This document shows, piece by piece, positions 6,700 to 14,626 of a DNA stretch of 16,750 nucleotides. Origin of the DNA: JBHJOF01 sp050330055 (GTDB taxonomy: Bacteria; Pseudomonadota; Alphaproteobacteria; Kiloniellales; JAKSDN01). A program made the position numbers and the translations under genes. The stretch is from contig JBHJOF010000403.1 in NCBI GenBank assembly GCA_050330055.1, forward strand, positions 1 through 16,750. The letters run 5' to 3'. Numbering within the stretch: the stretch's first letter is position 1; each line of letters begins with the position of its first letter. A model generated the notes under the pieces. The model searched no databases and was not told the origin of the DNA. It saw nothing but the letters and a program-made list of their open reading frames with translations.

Positions 6700-7812
6700 C
6701 TAGCCTTCACCAGCCGCGAGCCAGCGGCCGTGGAAGTCGCAGCGGGCGATCTCGCGCTCCCCGCCGCCGGGCCAGAGGGTCAAAGTCACCGCGCCGCCGG
6801 GCTTGCGGTCGTCGGGCTCGAAGCGCAGCCAGGCCAGCGGGCGATCGGCCGTTGCCTCGGTCCCGCTTGCCTGAAGGCGGGCACGGATGGCGTCCTGGGT
6901 CGCCTCGGGCATGTACTGCCACATGATGGTGTGGGCGACGACGTGGGCCCGCCCGCTTGGCGCTTCGGCCAGGCGCCGCGCGATGAAGGCGGCAGCGTCG
7001 CTGCGCTCGACCGTGACCGGATGCGCAGCGGCCACGGCAAGCGCCGCTTGCGTGAGCGCCAGGCGCTCGCTCTGGTCGGCCCAGAGATAGGACAGCAGGC
7101 GCAGGCAATCCTCGAGCTTGTTGATGTCGAGGGGATTGATGTCGCAGCCGCGGCGCTCGACCAAGTTCACGGTAACGGGCTCCGGCTCCGGGCCGTGCCA
7201 CCGCGGCGCCAAGGTGAGCGGCGAGGCGGCATCGCCCCGCGCGGCATCGCCGAAGCGGTAGGCGTAGCGGTCGAGGTTGAGATTGAGGCCGCCTGACGAG
7301 CCGATCTCGCTCAGCACAAGGGGCAGCCCCGTTTCGCGCGCGATGGTCATGAGCCCGAGATAGAGCGCAGCGGCGCGGCGCACCTCGTTGGTCTGCGGCG
7401 GGCCGTCGAGCCAGCGTTGCACATGGCCCTCGTGCTCCATCATGGCGGCCGCGACCGCGCGCCACAGCACAGCATCGTCGGCGGTCTCGTGATATGGCGG
7501 ATAGAGGGCGGCCAGGCCCGGCGCGGCGCCGGAGAGTACGAGGGCATGCAGCCCGCCGGCGAAACGCAGCGGCACGGAATCGGCGTTGTAGGTGGGGTCG
7601 CCCGGCCACTCCAGGATGCGCCGGGCCACCGGCCCTTGCTCGACCGCCAGGCGCTCGCCCGCCAGCCGGCAGAGCCGCGCCGTGAAGGGCGAGCCGAGGC
7701 TTTCGCAGGCCTCCGCCTGCATATGAAAGGCGGTGCGGGCCCGTGATTCTACCGTCAGGTCGGGGGCAACCGCGATCGCAGGTTCACTGGGAGGGGCCTG
7801 CCCGCCCCTCAC
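6700..7812 (-). CDS. DUF2332 domain protein, possible Rossmann/methyltransferase-like fold
   Basis: This 370-residue protein of unknown function matches what I know of the DUF2332 family along its whole length. Diagnostic segments are QAEACESLGSPF near the N-terminus, YNADSVPLRFAGGLHAL (about 75-91), SEIGSSGGLNLNLDRY (168-183), GCDINPLD (222-229), YLWADQSER (242-250) and AHTIMWQYMP (293-302). The order EIGxSxGLNL, then a GCD turn, then VVAHTIMW resembles methyltransferase motifs I, II and IV, but that is inference. The GTG start at 7812 is chosen because it overlaps the pepF stop (GTGA), the classic sign of translational coupling; the next candidate is Met31. No signal peptide or membrane segment is seen, so it is probably cytoplasmic. 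The coupling suggests a role linked to PepF expression but does not prove function. Confidence 0.85.
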   Translation of the reverse strand: MRGGQAPPSEPAIAVAPDLTVESRARTAFHMQAEACESLGSPFTARLCRLAGERLAVEQGPVARRILEWPGDPTYNADSVPLRFAGGLHALVLSGAAPGLAALYPPYHETADDAVLWRAVAAAMMEHEGHVQRWLDGPPQTNEVRRAAALYLGLMTIARETGLPLVLSEIGSSGGLNLNLDRYAYRFGDAARGDAASPLTLAPRWHGPEPEPVTVNLVERRGCDINPLDINKLEDCLRLLSYLWADQSERLALTQAALAVAAAHPVTVERSDAAAFIARRLAEAPSGRAHVVAHTIMWQYMPEATQDAIRARLQASGTEATADRPLAWLRFEPDDRKPGGAVTLTLWPGGGEREIARCDFHGRWLAAGEG

Positions 7813-9611
7813 CCCAGCGCCTCGAGCTCGTCGATGAAGCCGGCGATGACGCCCAGGCCCTTGCTCCAGAAGGCCGGGTCGGAGGCGTCGAGGCCGAAGG
7901 GTGCCAGCAGCTCCTTGTGCCGCTTGGTGCCGCCGGCCTTCAGCATCTCGAGGTACTTCTCGGCGAAGCCCTCGCTGGCGTTCTGATAGGCGGCGTAGAG
8001 CGAGTTCACCAGGCAGTCGCCGAAGGCATAGGCGTAGACGTAGAAGGGCACGTGGATGAAGTGCGGGATGTAGGCCCAGAAGTACTGGTACTCCTCGTCG
8101 AACTGCAGCGCCTCGCCCAGGCTTTCGCGCTGGGTCTCGAGCCAGATCGCGCCGAGCTCCTTGGCGGTCAGCTCGCGCTCGCGGCGCTGGTCGTGCAGCC
8201 GGCGCTCGAACTCGTGCATGGCGATCTGCCGCACCACGGTGTTCAGCATGTCCTCGACCTTGCCGGCCAGCAGCACCTTGCGGCGCGTGGCGTCGCTCTC
8301 GGCGTCGAGCACGGCGCGGAAGGTCAGCATCTCGCCGAACACGCTGGCGGTCTCGGCCAGGGTGAGCGGCGTGTCGGCCATCAGGTGGCCCTGGGGGCCG
8401 GCCAGCACCTGGTGAACGCCGTGGCCCAGCTCGTGCGCCAAGGTCATGACGTCGCGCGTGCGGCCCTGGTAGTTGAGCAGCAGATAAGGATGCGCGCTCG
8501 GCACCGTGGGATGGGCGAAGGCGCCCGGCGCCTTGCCGGCGCGCACCGGCGCGTCGATCCAGGGCGCCTCGAAGAAGCGGCGGCCGACCGTGGCCAGGTC
8601 GGGCGAGAAGGCGCCATAGGCGTCGAGCACGGTGTCGCGCGCCTCGTCCCAGCCGATCAGGCGGTTGTCGTCCTCCGGCAACGGCGCGTTGCGGTCCCAG
8701 TAAGGCAGCGTCTTCTTGCCCAGCCAGCGCGCCTTCAGCGCGTAGTAGCGGTGCGACAGGCGCGGATAGGAGCCCTTGACGGCGGCGACCAGGGCATCGA
8801 CCACCTCGTCTTCGACCAGGTTGGCCAGGTTGCGCGACGACACGGGCCGGGCGAAGCCGCGCCAGGCATCCTCGATCTGCTTGTCCTTGGCCAGGGTGTT
8901 GGTGATGAGCGCGAAGACGCGGGTGTTCTCGCCGAGGACCGCGCCGAGCGACTTGGCGGCCGCCTTGCGGTCGCCTGCCTCGGGACTGGTCAGCTTGTCG
9001 AGGATCTCGGCGCTGGTCAGCTGCTTGCCCTTGAAGGCGAAGCGCAGCGCCGCCATGGTCTCGTCGAAGAGCCGCGTCCAGGCGGCGCGGCCGGCGACGT
9101 ACTTCTCGTGCAGCAGGCGCTCCAGTTCGTCGGAGAGCTGGTAGTCGCGCATGGCCCTGAGATCGCGCAGCCAGGGTTCGTAGTGAGCCAGCGCCGGCGC
9201 CTCGAGCTTGGCCGCCAGTTCGGCCTCTTCAAGACGGTTCAGCTCGAGGGTGAAGAACAGCACCTCGGTGGAGATCGCCGTGGTCCGCTCCTGCATGGTC
9301 TGATAGAAGCGCCCGATCTCCGGATCGCTCATGTCGCCGGAGTAGACGAGCTGGGCGTAGCTCATGATCCGGCCCAGGGTCTCCTGGATCGCCTCGTAAG
9401 CGGCGATGGCCTCGCCCAGCAGCGCGCCATCGAGCCCAGCCAGCTTGCCCTCGTAGCGGGCGCGGAAGGCCTTGGCCTCGCGCTCGCTCCCGGCCAGGCC
9501 ATCCTGCAAGGCCTTGGAGTCCGTGCCGGGGTAGAGGTCGGAGAGGTCCCATTCGGGCAGGCTGCCCAACGGCTCTTCGGCCCGGCTCACTTCCACTGCG
9601 GCGTCTGTCAT
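7809..9611 (-). CDS. pepF: Oligoendopeptidase F, M3-family zinc metallopeptidase
   Basis: This cytoplasmic zinc endopeptidase degrades oligopeptides. From ATG 9611 the protein has 600 residues, the normal PepF size. The zinc site is HELGH (His393, Glu394, His397), and the third ligand is probably Glu420 in LTLAETASVFGE. Upstream are the helical M3B N-terminal domain and the substrate-channel segment APGAFAHPTVPSAHPYLLLN; after the active site comes the family segment HFIHVPFYVYAYAFG. I chose ATG 9611 over the adjacent GTG 9614 because AAGGAG (complement of 9619-9624) lies seven bases before the ATG and only four before the GTG. Its stop overlaps the DUF2332 start by four bases, so the pair is a two-gene operon. 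It is divergent from the acyl-CoA synthetase. The identification is secure. Confidence 0.96.
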   Translation of the reverse strand: MTDAAVEVSRAEEPLGSLPEWDLSDLYPGTDSKALQDGLAGSEREAKAFRARYEGKLAGLDGALLGEAIAAYEAIQETLGRIMSYAQLVYSGDMSDPEIGRFYQTMQERTTAISTEVLFFTLELNRLEEAELAAKLEAPALAHYEPWLRDLRAMRDYQLSDELERLLHEKYVAGRAAWTRLFDETMAALRFAFKGKQLTSAEILDKLTSPEAGDRKAAAKSLGAVLGENTRVFALITNTLAKDKQIEDAWRGFARPVSSRNLANLVEDEVVDALVAAVKGSYPRLSHRYYALKARWLGKKTLPYWDRNAPLPEDDNRLIGWDEARDTVLDAYGAFSPDLATVGRRFFEAPWIDAPVRAGKAPGAFAHPTVPSAHPYLLLNYQGRTRDVMTLAHELGHGVHQVLAGPQGHLMADTPLTLAETASVFGEMLTFRAVLDAESDATRRKVLLAGKVEDMLNTVVRQIAMHEFERRLHDQRRERELTAKELGAIWLETQRESLGEALQFDEEYQYFWAYIPHFIHVPFYVYAYAFGDCLVNSLYAAYQNASEGFAEKYLEMLKAGGTKRHKELLAPFGLDASDPAFWSKGLGVIAGFIDELEALG

Positions 9612-9673
9612 CACGCGTCTCCTTGACCCAGAGGCATATAGGCTTCAATAACCTGGACGCCAAGGCGAAAACC

Positions 9674-9695
9674 GGGACGGCGGGCCCGCCGTCCC
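9674..9695. promoter_or_regulatory. 22-bp perfect palindrome between divergent pepF and acyl-CoA synthetase genes
   Basis: The half-site GGGACGGCGGG (9674-9684) is followed directly by its exact complement (9685-9695). It sits 63 bp upstream of the pepF ATG and 95 bp upstream of the synthetase ATG, a fitting place for a shared operator. It is very GC-rich and has no loop, so it could equally be a degenerate intergenic repeat or a hairpin in the leader RNA. No matching -35/-10 pair was recognised on either side. Confidence 0.35.
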
Positions 9696-9790
9696 CGGAG
9701 CAGCGAGATGCTGGCCGGCCGTGCCTGGCTGTTGGGCACAGCAAGGGCCGACAGCGCTGCGGAAGGGAACAAGGGCCGGGGAGGACAAGA

Positions 9791-11584
9791 ATGGAGAACG
9801 AGGCCTGGCAAAGCCTCGCGGCGCTGTTCTTGCAGCGTGCCGAGCAGCGCAAGGGACAGCCGTTCCTTTGGGCCAAGCGCGATGGCCTTTACCAGCCGCG
9901 CACCTGGAATGAAACCTGCGCCGCGGTCAAGGAGCTGTCGCGCGGGCTGCGCTCGCTGGGGCTGGAGCGTGGCGAGCGCGTCGTGCTGGTCTCGGAGAAC
10001 CGGCCGGAATGGCTGATCGCCGACCTGGCGATCGTCGCCGCCGGCGCCGTCACCGTACCGGCCTATACCACCAACACGCCGGCGGACCACGAACACATCC
10101 TGGGCGACAGCGGGGCGGTCGGCGCCATCGTCTCGACGCAGGCGCTGGCCCGGCGGCTGCTGCCGGCAGCGATCAAGGCGCCGGCCTGCAAGTGGCTGAT
10201 CTCGATAGACGCGATCGACTACAGCCAAGCCTCGACCATCGATCTGCACCGCTGGGACGAGATAATCGAGCGCGGCCGCGGCCTGCCGGACGACGTCGCC
10301 GAGGTGGTGAGCCGGGCCAAGCGGGACGACCTCGCCTGCATCATCTACACCTCCGGCACCGGCGGCGCGCCCAAGGGAGTGATGCTGTCGCACGCCAACA
10401 TCCTCAGCAACTGCAACGGTGCCTATCACCTGCTGAGCGAGTTTGGGCTGGGCCGCGAAGTCTTCCTCAGCTTCCTGCCGCTGTCGCATTCCTACGAGCA
10501 TACTGCCGGACAGTATTTCCCGATCTCGATCGGCGCGCAGATCTACTACGCCGAGGGAGTCGAGCAACTCCTGACCAACCTGGGCGAGGCGCGGCCGACC
10601 ATCATGACCGCCGTTCCGCGGCTCTACGAGATCATGCACCAGCGCATCCTGCGTGGAGTCGAGAAGCAGGGCGGCCTCAAGAAGACGCTGTTCGAGCGCA
10701 CGCTCGAGCTGGGCCGCAAACGCTATTTCGACCCCAAAAGCCTGACCCTGGGCGAGCGCCTGGTCGACTGGCTGCTCGATCGCCTGGTACGCAACAAGAT
10801 GCGGCAACGCTTCGGCGGCCGGCTCAAGGGTATGGTTTCCGGCGGCGCCGCGCTCAACCCCGACATCGGTATTTTCTTCACCGCGCTCGGCTTGCCGGTC
10901 CTGCAAGGCTATGGCCAGACCGAGGCCTCGCCGGTGGTTGCGGCCAACCGGCCCGGCAAGGTCAAGATGCATACCGTCGGCCCGCCGCTCGAGAGCGTCG
11001 AGGTGCGGATCGCCGAGGACGGCGAGATCCTGGTGCGCGGCGAGCTGGTCATGAAGGGCTACTGGCGCGACGACGAGGCGACCGCCGCCGCGATCCAGGA
11101 CGGCTGGCTGCACACCGGCGACATCGGCGAGTTCGACGGCGGCGGCTATCTCAAGATCACCGACCGCAAGAAGGACATCATCGTGCTGTCCGGCGGCGAC
11201 AATGTCTCGCCGGCGCGCATCGAATCGCTGCTGACCCTGGAGCCGGAGATCGCCCAGGCCATGGTGTTCGGCGACCGTCGTCCGCACCTGGTAGCGCTGA
11301 TCGTGCCCGACGAGGAGTTCGTCCTCGGCTGGGCGCGGCAGTCCGGCAAGCCCGCGGACCGGGCCGCGCTGGTCCAGGACGAAGACTTCCACGCGGCGGT
11401 CGCTGCAGTGGTCGACCGGGTGAACCAGCGCCTATCTTCCCTGGAGAAGCTGCGCCGATTCGCGATCGCCAAGGAGGCCTTTACCATCGAGAACGAAATG
11501 ATGACCCCGACCCTCAAGCTTCGCCGTCACGTCATCAAAGGGGCCTACGGGGACGTGCTGGAGCGCCTGTACCAGCGCGGCTGA
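9791..11584 (+). CDS. AMP-forming long-chain fatty acyl-CoA synthetase
   Basis: This enzyme of the ANL superfamily activates a fatty acid with ATP and CoA to acyl-CoA through an acyl-AMP intermediate. The 597-residue protein has the phosphate loop YTSGTGGAPKGVMLSH (186-201), LPLSHSYEHTAGQYF (229-243), VSGGAALNPDIG (349-360), YGQTE (374-378), TGDIG (442-446), the hinge region ITDRKKDIIVLSGGDNVSP (456-474), and the C-terminal catalytic lysine in TPTLKLRR (Lys576). The length and the LSGGDNVSP type fit the long-chain FadD15/FAA group rather than acetyl-CoA synthetases. The frame is open back to 9623, but ATG 9791 is chosen because GGAGG (9780-9784) lies six bases before it and the family N-terminus (SLAALFLQRAEQRKGQPFLWAK) starts right after. 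It is divergent from pepF with no obvious partner. Chain length is inferred. Confidence 0.94.
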   Translation: MENEAWQSLAALFLQRAEQRKGQPFLWAKRDGLYQPRTWNETCAAVKELSRGLRSLGLERGERVVLVSENRPEWLIADLAIVAAGAVTVPAYTTNTPADHEHILGDSGAVGAIVSTQALARRLLPAAIKAPACKWLISIDAIDYSQASTIDLHRWDEIIERGRGLPDDVAEVVSRAKRDDLACIIYTSGTGGAPKGVMLSHANILSNCNGAYHLLSEFGLGREVFLSFLPLSHSYEHTAGQYFPISIGAQIYYAEGVEQLLTNLGEARPTIMTAVPRLYEIMHQRILRGVEKQGGLKKTLFERTLELGRKRYFDPKSLTLGERLVDWLLDRLVRNKMRQRFGGRLKGMVSGGAALNPDIGIFFTALGLPVLQGYGQTEASPVVAANRPGKVKMHTVGPPLESVEVRIAEDGEILVRGELVMKGYWRDDEATAAAIQDGWLHTGDIGEFDGGGYLKITDRKKDIIVLSGGDNVSPARIESLLTLEPEIAQAMVFGDRRPHLVALIVPDEEFVLGWARQSGKPADRAALVQDEDFHAAVAAVVDRVNQRLSSLEKLRRFAIAKEAFTIENEMMTPTLKLRRHVIKGAYGDVLERLYQRG

Positions 11585-11604
11585 CAGGAACGCACCAGCA
11601 GCAT

Positions 11605-11643
11605 CCGCGCCGCAAACCTAGAGGATTTGCATATCTCGCGCGG
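11605..11643 (+). terminator. Weak hairpin after the acyl-CoA synthetase
   Basis: About 20 bp past the synthetase stop, CCGCGC (11605-11610) pairs with GCGCGG (11638-11643), and inside them GCAAA (11612-11616) pairs with TTTGC (11626-11630) around a nine-base loop. There is an asymmetric internal bulge and no T-run follows. It is only a candidate transcript end. Confidence 0.25.
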
Positions 11644-11676
11644 TGGTCACGCAATGTCTATACACACTCCACTGTC

Positions 11677-11767
11677 GTCCCGGAGCTTGTCCCCGGGACC
11701 CATGGGCATTAGCGCGTGAATGGCTGGGGCGTTGGGTCCAAGCAATCCCGGCAACGCGCGCCGGGAC
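11677..11767. repeat. Palindromic intergenic repeat of the CCCGGAGCTTGTCC type
   Basis: The left arm has GTCCCGG and CCGGGACCCA (11677-11703); the right arm has TGGGTCC and CCGGGAC (11733-11767). They face each other as an imperfect inverted repeat around a central stretch. I recall this kind of unit, often read as GTCATCCCGGACTTGATCC, as very common between genes of alphaproteobacteria. A related half-unit, TTCAAGTCCGGGCATGAC, lies at about 4175-4192. It creates spurious short ORFs rich in Pro, Gly and Arg. Confidence 0.65.
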
Positions 11768-12086
11768 AGGCAAGTGCCGGATCGACAGCCTGGGGCGAGG
11801 CAAGGACGAGCCTCTCCTGGTTCAGATGTGCAAATGCCGTAGTCTGCAAACGGGGGTTTTTGAGCCGGCCGATCGATAGACCGCATTTTAGGCGCTTTCT
11901 AGGCAATCTTTACGCCGCCTTTAACCGGGATTGCTAGTCTGCCTCGGTCCGAACCGGCGCCACGACTGATCAGGCGCGCGAGGCCGAAAGGGGACGGCCC
12001 GGCGTTGCCGCGCCTCACCTCGACCGGCCGCTTCGCAGCCAAACGGCCTGCCGCCCCGATCAGGCCTTGACCAGCAAAGGGATGGC
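11768..12086. other. Noncoding leader region of the pentapeptide-repeat gene
   Basis: No protein-like frame is seen. Most of it is GC-rich, but 11885-11940 is clearly richer in A/T and ends in TTTAACCGGGATTGCTAGTCT, which could hold the promoter for the gene at 12087. I cannot assign a -35/-10 pair with normal spacing. The remaining 146 bases would be a long 5' leader, ending in AAAGGG just before the start codon. No known riboswitch was recognised. Confidence 0.35.
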
Positions 12087-13184
12087 ATGGCCCCGAGCAG
12101 CTACATCTTGAAGCAGCACAGCGGCGTCGACGGAAGCGGCGCTAGCGATGGGCCCCGTGACATCCGCAATGCGCGGGTGACCCAGGACCTGTTGCTGCAA
12201 CTGCATGATCGACACCAGCGCTTCGTCAAGGGTCAGCGCCATGGCCAGAAGGCCATCCTGCGCAACTGCAGCTTGCGGCGCCTCGACCTGCGCCGTCTCG
12301 ACTTCTCCGAAGCTGAGTTCTTCGCCTGCGATTTCAGCGACGCGCGGCTGGTGGATGCCGTTTTCCGCGCCGCCCAGCTGTTCGGTGCGAAGTTCGAGGG
12401 TGCAGACCTGACCCGGGCCAATGTCGAGCGCGCCGACCTGCGCGCCGCGAGCTTCGAGCGGGCCCTCCTGTCGGCAACCCAGATGGGCGGCGCCGACCTG
12501 CGCGAAGGCATCATCATGAACGGCGAGACGGTCGAGATCACGACCGACGCCGGCAGCAGCTTTCGCAACGCCATTCTGCGTGACACCGACCTGTCCTATG
12601 CCAAACTGAAGAACGCCGACTTCGGCATGGCGATCCTGGACGGCACCAACCTGAATGGCGCGGACCTGCGGGCTGCCCGCTTCCGCGGCGCCGAGCTCAC
12701 CAACACCAAGCTGGAAGGCGCGCGGCTCGAGGACGCCGACCTGCGCGGCGCGGCGATCTTCGGTGTCGATACCGCGCTGCTGCAGAGCTCGATGGCGCTT
12801 CAGGCGTCCCGGATCGGGGTCAGCCCCGAGGCCATAGCCGGCATGGTGGATCGCCATCAGGTCTGGTTCAACTCGGGCGGCCGCGAGGGCGAGCCGGCCG
12901 ACTTCTCCTGCCTGGACCTCTCGGGCTACGATCTCAGCAACGCCAATCTGGCTGTGGCGAACCTGGAGCTGGCAACCCTGGTGGGCGCCAATCTGAGCGG
13001 CAGCCTGCTGGCGGCGGCCAACCTGCGTGGCGCCAACCTCTTGCGCGCCCGCCTCGCAGGCGCCGACCTGCGCGGCGCCGACCTGCTGGAGAGCAACCTG
13101 CGCGACGCCAACCTGAGCGGCGCCAAGACCGGCGAGCTGCCGGGAACCGGTCTCTTCACCCTGCTGAAAGAAAGGCTGGGCTGA
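12087..13184 (+). CDS. Pentapeptide-repeat protein with two solenoid blocks
   Basis: This 365-residue protein is built mainly of A(D/N)Lxx repeats, which fold into a right-handed quadrilateral beta-helix. Block 1 spans about 56-227 and is broken by a non-repeat loop at about 141-160 (GIIMNGETVEITTDAGSS). Block 2 spans about 268-347. A helical linker (228-254) separates them. Each block is preceded by a similar cap starting DRHQ (41-44 and 255-258) followed by a Gly-rich turn and the first repeat. No signal peptide or membrane segment is seen, so a cytoplasmic protein is likely. AAAGGG (12076-12081) lies five bases before ATG 12087. Some such proteins mimic DNA and protect gyrase (Qnr type), but that cannot be assumed here. 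It is convergent with the AI-2E-type gene. The function is unknown; the fold is secure. Confidence 0.93.
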   Translation: MAPSSYILKQHSGVDGSGASDGPRDIRNARVTQDLLLQLHDRHQRFVKGQRHGQKAILRNCSLRRLDLRRLDFSEAEFFACDFSDARLVDAVFRAAQLFGAKFEGADLTRANVERADLRAASFERALLSATQMGGADLREGIIMNGETVEITTDAGSSFRNAILRDTDLSYAKLKNADFGMAILDGTNLNGADLRAARFRGAELTNTKLEGARLEDADLRGAAIFGVDTALLQSSMALQASRIGVSPEAIAGMVDRHQVWFNSGGREGEPADFSCLDLSGYDLSNANLAVANLELATLVGANLSGSLLAAANLRGANLLRARLAGADLRGADLLESNLRDANLSGAKTGELPGTGLFTLLKERLG

Positions 13185-13204
13185 AAGAGCGCCTGGAGTC
13201 GGCC

Positions 13205-13239
13205 TGACGCCCGGCCCCCTGACGCTTGGCCCGGCGTCA
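13205..13239. terminator. Shared hairpin between convergent genes
   Basis: TGACGCCCGGCC (13205-13216) pairs with GGCCCGGCGTCA (13228-13239) with one mismatch in twelve, around an 11-base loop. It lies 20 bp after the pentapeptide gene stop and overlaps the stop codon of the opposite membrane-protein gene, so it could end transcription from both sides. No T-run follows on either strand, so intrinsic termination is uncertain. Confidence 0.45.
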
Positions 13240-14367
13240 CTCGTCACGCCGGCCGAGGAACTGCCCGATTGGGGCAAGCGGCTCCATGTAGTCGCAAAGC
13301 ACACGGAAGGTAACCAGCAGCGGCACGGCGATCAGCAGGCCGACGGCGCCCCACATCCAGCCCCAGAATACCACGGTGACGAAAATGACCACGGGATTCA
13401 TGGTCAAGCGGCGGCCGAGCAAGGTAGGCGTCACGAACTGCCCTTCGAGGGTCGTCAGGAACAGATAGGCAAGCCCGGTTGCCAGGACCGGTGTCAGCGT
13501 TTCGAAAGCAAGCAGCGCGACCAGGCTGACCATGCCGACGCCCAGCAGCGCGCCGACGTAGGGAGCGAAGTTGAGCAGCGCCGCCAAGACGCCCCAAAGA
13601 ACTGCATTCGGCAGGCCGATCGCATACATCGCCAACCCTACGCAGACGCCCAATCCGCAATTGATCAGCGTGATCGTGAAGAGATAGGTCGACACGTCCG
13701 ATTGGACGCGGCGGACAATCTCCACGCCCCGCTTCTTGTCCGACAAGGTCGGCAGGGCCTGAACCAGCTTCTGCAGGAAGAGGTCACCGGAGGCGAGCAG
13801 GAAGTAGAGCAGGCCGACGACGATAACGACCTGCGCAAGGAAGAGCCCTATGCCGCCGAGGATCTCGGCATGCGGAACCGATTCGGTGAGCACGACCGTC
13901 GGAATTTCTTCCCCATCATCCTCGACCGAAGCCATCTTCTCGACTTCCTTCGAAGCCTTCTGCAATTCCTTCACCGGTTCCTTGAGGACACGCAGCTTGC
14001 GCTCGATCTCCGGAAACACCCGTGGCCCCTGCTCCAGCCAATAGGCGACCGGACCGGAGAGCGTGTAACCGCCAAGACCGACTCCGCCGAGCAGCAGCAG
14101 CACGATCGCGGCGGCGGCGGCCGGCTCGGGAACACGAAAGCGCGCGAGGAACCGCACGATGGGCGTAAAGATGAGCGTGAGCACCACGGCCAGCAGGATC
14201 GGCATGACCAGGTCACGCGCGAAGTAAAGCGTATAGAGCAGCAGCAAGACGAAGATCAGCGTGACGATGATCGGCCAGTGCTGCCACGAGCGTGATGCGG
14301 CGCCGGTGGAGGGCTCGTCTTCCAGGGGTGGGGATGGGACGGGGACCTGTGACGTAAAGCTCTCCAT
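13237..14367 (-). CDS. AI-2E family (PerM/YdiK-type) transporter
   Basis: This inner-membrane protein belongs to the AI-2E/PerM family, whose members are assigned export of the autoinducer AI-2 or small solutes, or Na+/H+ antiport, although most are uncharacterised. From ATG 14367 it has 376 residues, close to the family norm of about 350-380. Membrane segments are seen near 32-50, 53-73, 84-104, 172-192, 228-285 (two) and 293-357 (two). A charged, helical soluble region lies at about 113-168. Family signatures are LNFAPYVGALLG (265-276) and PTLLGRRLTMNPVVIF (314-329). The frame is open back to 14580, but those 71 residues are Arg/Pro-rich and unlike the family, so the start was moved to MESFTSQVP. 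There is no strong ribosome site there. It is divergent from the DUF2141 gene. No luxS is visible, so AI-2 transport should not be presumed. Confidence 0.9.
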   Translation of the reverse strand: MESFTSQVPVPSPPLEDEPSTGAASRSWQHWPIIVTLIFVLLLLYTLYFARDLVMPILLAVVLTLIFTPIVRFLARFRVPEPAAAAAIVLLLLGGVGLGGYTLSGPVAYWLEQGPRVFPEIERKLRVLKEPVKELQKASKEVEKMASVEDDGEEIPTVVLTESVPHAEILGGIGLFLAQVVIVVGLLYFLLASGDLFLQKLVQALPTLSDKKRGVEIVRRVQSDVSTYLFTITLINCGLGVCVGLAMYAIGLPNAVLWGVLAALLNFAPYVGALLGVGMVSLVALLAFETLTPVLATGLAYLFLTTLEGQFVTPTLLGRRLTMNPVVIFVTVVFWGWMWGAVGLLIAVPLLVTFRVLCDYMEPLAPIGQFLGRRDE

Positions 14368-14626
14368 GCTCGCAATTCGCAATTTCTGCCGCAGTTCTTG
14401 GAACAACGCAGAAAGCAGGTGCCGTGTTCCCTGGCCGAGGCGGCGGCGAACCGGGCGGGACGGGCCGGATGGCTCGATGCCTCGATGGAGAGCGGCCAGC
14501 GCCGCCTCGCCGGCTGGCTGCAGCTCGGTCTTTTCCCGGCCGGTCCGGTGCCCTATATGCCGACGGGGGCAAGGTCGCATGCCTGCTGTCGGCGGCTCGA
14601 GCGTGCGCTGGGACTGGGCTTAAGTT

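Noticed and set aside
7743..9626. 627-codon plus-strand ORF opposite pepF
   Set aside because: Antisense shadow of the M3 peptidase; composition is Gln/Val/Leu/Gly-rich and no domain is recognisable.
9623..9790. Upstream extension of the acyl-CoA synthetase frame (56 extra codons)
   Set aside because: The extension is not like the family N-terminus, crosses the 22-bp palindrome, and a well-spaced GGAGG precedes ATG 9791.
9611..11392. 593-codon minus-strand ORF opposite the acyl-CoA synthetase
   Set aside because: Antisense shadow of a protein with all ANL motifs.
11643..11906. Several 60-80 codon ORFs on both strands after the acyl-CoA synthetase
   Set aside because: They lie on the palindromic repeat at 11677-11767 and have no ribosome sites or protein-like composition.
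12060..13304. 414-codon minus-strand ORF with VGAAQVGA-type repeats
   Set aside because: Its repeats are the complement of the pentapeptide codons on the plus strand, so it is a mirror and not an independent repeat protein.
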